Source of the DNA: an uncultured Eubacteriales bacterium
GTDB lineage: Bacteria > Bacillota > Clostridia > Oscillospirales > CAG-272
Length of the DNA stretch: 7,836 nucleotides
Assembly (NCBI GenBank): GCA_934481515.1
Contig: CAKSPO010000060.1
Span: 1-7,836, forward strand
Direction: 5' to 3'
A model generated the notes under the pieces. The model saw only the letters and a list, made by a program, of their open reading frames with translations, was not told the origin of the DNA and ran no database searches. This document shows, one piece after another, positions 4,938 through 7,836 of this stretch. The position numbers and the translations under genes are program-made. Within the stretch, counting starts at the first letter, position 1. The number at the start of each line of letters is the position of its first letter.

Positions 4938-6946
4938 AATTTGCCCTTGCCGGAAATCAAAATTGCGGAAAGACCGCGCTTTTTAATGCGCTGACCGGCA
5001 TGCGTTGCCACGTAGGGAACTTTCCGGGCGTCACGGTAGAGCAAAAGACCGGAGACATCCGGGGAAAATCCGACTGCACCGTCGTTGACCTGCCCGGCAT
5101 CTATTCTCTTCGCCCCTATACACAGGAAGAAATCGTGACGACCGATTACATCCTGAACGAAAAACCGGATTGCATTATCAATATCGTGGATGCGACGAAT
5201 ATTGAGCGAAACCTTTTTCTTACCATGCAGATGCTGGAGCTGGAGGTTCCGATGGTGCTCGCGCTGAACATGATGGATGAGGTTCGCGCCAACGGCGGAA
5301 CCGTCGATGTGGAACGGATGAGCCGGGAACTGGGCATCCCGGTTGTTCCGATCAGCGCCATCAACGGGGAGGGCGTCTCGGAGCTGACAGACCGCGCCTA
5401 CGACCTTGCAAAAAGCCACACACTCCCCATCCGGGCAGACTTCTGCGCGCCGGACTCTCCCTGTCATCGTTGCTTACACGCAGTCATGCACCTGATCCAG
5501 GACCATGCGGAGGCGAACGGGCTTCCGCTCCGTTTCTGCGCATCCAAGCTGATTGAAAGCGACAATGACATTGCCGATCGCCTGGGACTGGAACGAAACG
5601 AACGGGAACTGATTGAGCACTGTCTGCTCCAGCTGGAGAGCGAATCCGGTCTGGACCGGAATGCCGCCCTTGCCGATATGCGTTATACCTTTATCGAATC
5701 GGTGGTTGCCTCTTCCGTGGTCAAATGCCGGGAAAGCCGGGAGCACCTGCGCTCTGTAAAAATCGACCGTATTCTGACCGGAAAATACACCGCGATTCCC
5801 GTTTTTCTCGGAATCATGCTGTTGATTTTCTGGCTGACCTTCAATGTCATCGGCGCAGCGCTTCAAAGACTTCTGGCGTTTGGAATCGAAAGTCTTTCGG
5901 ATGTGGTTGACCGGGCACTGACCGGCTTCGGTCTGAATCCCGTCATCCACAGTCTGATTATCGACGGCATTTTCAACGGTGTAGGAAGCGTGCTGTCCTT
6001 TCTTCCCGTCGTTGTCACACTTTTCTTTTTTCTGTCTATTCTCGAAGACACCGGTTACATGGCGCGAATCGCGTTCGTCATGGACAAGCCGCTCCGCCAT
6101 CTTGGGCTTTCCGGCCGTTCTTTTGTTCCGATGCTGATCGGATTCGGATGCTCGGTTCCTGCCATCATGGCGACCCGTACCGTTTCCTCCGACCGCGACC
6201 GGAAAATGACCATGCTCCTGATCCCCTTCATGAGCTGTTCGGCAAAAATCCCGATTTATTCGGTTTTTGTTGCCGCTTTTTTCCCGGGAAAAGGCGCCAT
6301 CGTTATGTTTGCGCTCTATCTGACCGGAATTCTTCTGGGCATTCTCATGGCTCTGCTTCTGAAAAACACGTCTTTCCGGGGGAAGCCCGTTCCGTTTGTC
6401 ATGGAGCTACCGAACTATCGTTTTCCCTCCCCAAGGAGCGTCGCACTTCTGCTTTGGGAAAAAGCGCGGGACTTTCTGGAAAGAGCCTTTTCCGTTATCT
6501 TTATCGCCACGGTAGTTATCTGGTTCCTTCAAAACTTTGATTATCACCTGAACCCCGTCGCGGATTCCACGGATAGTCTGCTTGCCATGGTCGGTCAGGC
6601 AATTGCCGTCGTTTTCCGTCCTCTCGGCTTCGGGGACTGGCGCTTTTCCACCGCTCTGATCTCCGGATTCATCGCCAAAGAACAGGTGGTTTCCACCCTC
6701 GCAGTCCTTTCCGGTTGCGATTCCGCGCTGCTTTATACCGTTCTTCCGACCGTGTTCGGCTCTGCCGCAGCCGCGTGCTCTTTTCTTGTCTTTACCCTGC
6801 TCTACACTCCCTGCGTTGCCGCCATTGCCGCTCTGCGCCGGGAATTCCGCTCCCGTCTGACCACGCTTGCGGTCATTCTGTCGCAATGCGGAATCGCGTG
6901 GTTGGCTGCATATGCCGTCTATCAGATCGGGAGGCTTTTCCTGTGA
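4934..6946 (+). CDS. feoB: Ferrous iron transporter FeoB, G-protein-coupled permease
   Basis: FeoB imports Fe2+ across the inner membrane using an N-terminal GTPase fused to a permease. The 670-residue protein has all G motifs: G1 GNQNCGKT (7-14), G2 GVT (T34), G3 DLPG (52-55), G4 NMMD (112-115) and G5 SAINGEG from 141. A helical GDI-like linker spans roughly 160-275. From about residue 288 come the hydrophobic segments of the permease. These hold the two Gate regions, GFGCSVPAIMATRT (C406) and FMSCSAKIPIYSVF (C435), and near the end YTPCVAAIAALRREF (C627). These cysteines are candidates for the metal path described for this family. The protein is on the short side (many are 700-770 residues) but no core motif is missing. 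Its start overlaps feoA and its stop overlaps the Cys-rich gene (GTGA), so the three genes form one operon. Confidence 0.96.
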   Translation: MKFALAGNQNCGKTALFNALTGMRCHVGNFPGVTVEQKTGDIRGKSDCTVVDLPGIYSLRPYTQEEIVTTDYILNEKPDCIINIVDATNIERNLFLTMQMLELEVPMVLALNMMDEVRANGGTVDVERMSRELGIPVVPISAINGEGVSELTDRAYDLAKSHTLPIRADFCAPDSPCHRCLHAVMHLIQDHAEANGLPLRFCASKLIESDNDIADRLGLERNERELIEHCLLQLESESGLDRNAALADMRYTFIESVVASSVVKCRESREHLRSVKIDRILTGKYTAIPVFLGIMLLIFWLTFNVIGAALQRLLAFGIESLSDVVDRALTGFGLNPVIHSLIIDGIFNGVGSVLSFLPVVVTLFFFLSILEDTGYMARIAFVMDKPLRHLGLSGRSFVPMLIGFGCSVPAIMATRTVSSDRDRKMTMLLIPFMSCSAKIPIYSVFVAAFFPGKGAIVMFALYLTGILLGILMALLLKNTSFRGKPVPFVMELPNYRFPSPRSVALLLWEKARDFLERAFSVIFIATVVIWFLQNFDYHLNPVADSTDSLLAMVGQAIAVVFRPLGFGDWRFSTALISGFIAKEQVVSTLAVLSGCDSALLYTVLPTVFGSAAAACSFLVFTLLYTPCVAAIAALRREFRSRLTTLAVILSQCGIAWLAAYAVYQIGRLFL

Positions 6947-7119
6947 ATCCGGTCGATATCATTGTTCTTGTACTTGTTGCCGCCGCCCTGTGTACCGCCG
7001 TATTTTTCTCCGTTCGCGCCCGAAAAAAGCGTGGAGGCGGCTGCGGCTGCGGCTGTAGCTGCAGCTGCAACTGTTCCGGTTGTTCCCGGAAAGATAAAAA
7101 TTCTCCGAAGAAAAAATAG
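6943..7119 (+). CDS. FeoB-associated Cys-rich membrane protein
   Basis: This 58-residue peptide belongs by sequence and position to the small FeoB-associated Cys-rich membrane proteins (PF12669 type) seen after feoB in Firmicutes. They occupy the place of FeoC, and their biochemical role is not established. One helix (about 4-24, VDIIVLVLVAAALCTAVFF) is followed by a basic RARKKR stop. The tail holds seven cysteines: C34, C36, C38, C40, C42, C44 and C47. Six of these alternate strictly as CxC, and a Lys-rich end follows. By the positive-inside rule the tail should face the cytosol, where it could hold Fe2+ or a cluster. The GTG start overlaps the feoB stop and has GGGAGG (6929-6934) 8 nt upstream. 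The reading frame is open well before this start, but that part lies inside feoB. The tail is coded by a short GGCTGC-like DNA repeat. Confidence 0.88.
   Translation: MNPVDIIVLVLVAAALCTAVFFSVRARKKRGGGCGCGCSCSCNCSGCSRKDKNSPKKK
7023..7074 (+). repeat. GGCTGC-like short tandem repeat coding the Cys-rich tail
   Basis: The stretch GGCGGCTGCGGCTGCGGC begins near 7034 and continues as degenerate six-base units (TGTAGC, TGCAGC, TGCAAC). Each unit codes a Cys plus one small residue. Gain or loss of a unit would change the number of CxC pairs but keep the frame. Confidence 0.5.
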
Positions 7120-7140
7120 AACCGCCGGCAAATATTTTTC

Positions 7141-7162
7141 TTTTTGCGGATTGCCGCAAAAA
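7141..7162 (+). terminator. Perfect 9-bp inverted repeat downstream of the feo operon
   Basis: TTTTTGCGG (7141-7149) and CCGCAAAAA (7154-7162) pair fully around ATTG. No U-tract follows the stem on either strand, so it is not a classic intrinsic terminator. It could still pause transcription, protect the 3' end of the feo message, or form an operator upstream of the next promoter. No better terminator for the feo operon was seen. Confidence 0.4.
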
Positions 7163-7174
7163 GTGAAAAACAGC

Positions 7175-7203
7175 TTGACAAACTTCGTTTTTCGCTCTAT
7201 AAT
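7175..7203 (+). promoter_or_regulatory. Exact consensus sigma-A promoter for the HdeD-like gene
   Basis: TTGACA (7175-7180) and TATAAT (7198-7203) are separated by exactly 17 nt. CAAAAAGTGAAAAACAG (7157-7173) directly upstream resembles an UP element. Transcription would start near 7210, about 39 nt before the ATG. This predicts high basal expression that does not depend on the feo operon. Confidence 0.88.
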
Positions 7204-7248
7204 ATGATGTGGTTTCGATATGAAAAATCAGAAAAGAGGTTTTTTCTT

Positions 7249-7731
7249 ATGGCAAATTTCAAAACCAAAAAAGTAAACTCTTCCCTTTTGACCGCACTGA
7301 TGTACATCGTCGTCGGACTTCTCTTCTGCATCTTCCGCGCAAGCGTTCTGAACTGGCTGCTGACCATTGTCGGCGTGCTGTTCATCGTTCTCGGCGTACT
7401 GGATGCACTCAATAAGAACTGGGTTCCCGCCGCGGTGGACGTTGCCATCGGTGCCATCATCATTCTGGGTGGTTGGCTTTTCGTGGAAATCGTTCTGATC
7501 GTGTTTGGCGTTCTGATTGCGCTCAAGGGTGTCACTTCCCTGATGGACGCACTCAAGCCCAGGAAAAAGAGCATTGCGGACATCGTGTTTGCCGGTCTGA
7601 CCATTTTCGTCGGCGTTATGCTGGTCGTCAGCAAATGGCTCATGCTGGATTGGTTCTTCATCGTGCTCGGTATCGTCTTCATCGTTGACGGTATTCTGGA
7701 GCTTTGCGGAAAGCAGCTGATTAAAAAATAA
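7249..7731 (+). CDS. HdeD-like (DUF308-type) six-helix membrane protein
   Basis: The 160-residue product is almost entirely hydrophobic, with six predicted helices (about 13-29, 34-54, 60-75, 77-97, 110-127 and 132-152). Its pattern of short glycine-punctuated repeats resembles the DUF308/HdeD family, whose E. coli member is linked to acid resistance; no specific role is known for clostridial members. The same unit recurs: GVLFIVLGVLDAL (42-54), FGVLIALKGVTSLMDAL (86-102) and LGIVFIVDGILELCG (140-154). This suggests three helical pairs derived by duplication. The chosen ATG has GAGG 9 nt upstream and lies 3' of the consensus promoter. The frame is open further upstream, but that extension contains the promoter and is not coding. 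It appears monocistronic, between its own promoter and terminator. The family call is from pattern recognition and the function is unknown. Confidence 0.8.
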   Translation: MANFKTKKVNSSLLTALMYIVVGLLFCIFRASVLNWLLTIVGVLFIVLGVLDALNKNWVPAAVDVAIGAIIILGGWLFVEIVLIVFGVLIALKGVTSLMDALKPRKKSIADIVFAGLTIFVGVMLVVSKWLMLDWFFIVLGIVFIVDGILELCGKQLIKK

Positions 7732-7771
7732 CTTCTTCGCATAAAGCGCCATCATTTTTTTCTTCCTTTTC

Positions 7772-7817
7772 AAAAAGCACTCACGCCCCGGCTTTTGCTT
7801 CGGCGTGAGTGCTTTTT
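7772..7817 (+). terminator. Strong 16-bp terminator after the HdeD-like gene
   Basis: AAAAAGCACTCACGCC (7772-7787) pairs perfectly with GGCGTGAGTGCTTTTT (7802-7817) around a 14-nt loop. The symmetric A5/T5 ends would allow it to work on both strands, as expected if a convergent gene lies beyond the window. The last 19 bases hold no feature I can identify. Confidence 0.9.
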
Positions 7818-7836
7818 GGTCTACGGTCTGAAGCAG

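Noticed and set aside
7144..7248. N-terminal extension of the HdeD-like protein
   Set aside because: It contains the consensus promoter and would not be transcribed from it. The ATG at 7249 has a proper ribosome site.

Overview
The window reads as chromosomal DNA from an endospore-forming member of the Clostridia (Bacillota). By eye the base composition is moderately GC-rich. This assignment rests on a SpoIIR sporulation protein, a FeoB-associated Cys-rich membrane protein of the Firmicutes type, consensus sigma-A-like promoters, strong AGGAGG-type ribosome binding sites and U-tract hairpin terminators. No transposase, integrase, CRISPR array, rRNA or tRNA was seen. The content is mostly housekeeping. 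The genus cannot be fixed from the sequence alone.

The layout is divergent around a hub at about 2398-2623. To the left, on the minus strand, come a small single-pass membrane protein of unknown function (2397-2128), a hairpin terminator, then rbfA (30S maturation) joined by an ATGA overlap to nrnA (DHH-family nanoRNase/pAp phosphatase). After a 93-nt gap comes spoIIR, cut off by the window edge. To the right, on the plus strand, come prmC (release-factor methyltransferase) joined by a TTGA overlap to ddl (D-Ala-D-Ala ligase), which ends at a hairpin terminator.

A second plus-strand block is a ferrous-iron uptake operon: feoA (TTG start), feoB (ATGA overlap) and a Cys-rich membrane peptide (GTGA overlap) in the place where FeoC sits in other bacteria. 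Its promoter overlaps the ddl terminator, with the -35 hexamer lying in the terminator loop. The roughly 108-nt leader between this promoter and feoA contains several inverted repeats.

The last gene is a 160-residue HdeD-like (DUF308-type) six-helix membrane protein. It is driven by an exact TTGACA-N17-TATAAT promoter with an A-tract upstream, and it ends at a 16-bp symmetric terminator.

I saw no clearly new multi-gene system. The items most worth a second look are the promoter nested in a terminator, the structured feo leader, the alternating CxC tail of the Feo-associated peptide, the unknown small membrane protein, and the T-tract-rich divergent promoter region.
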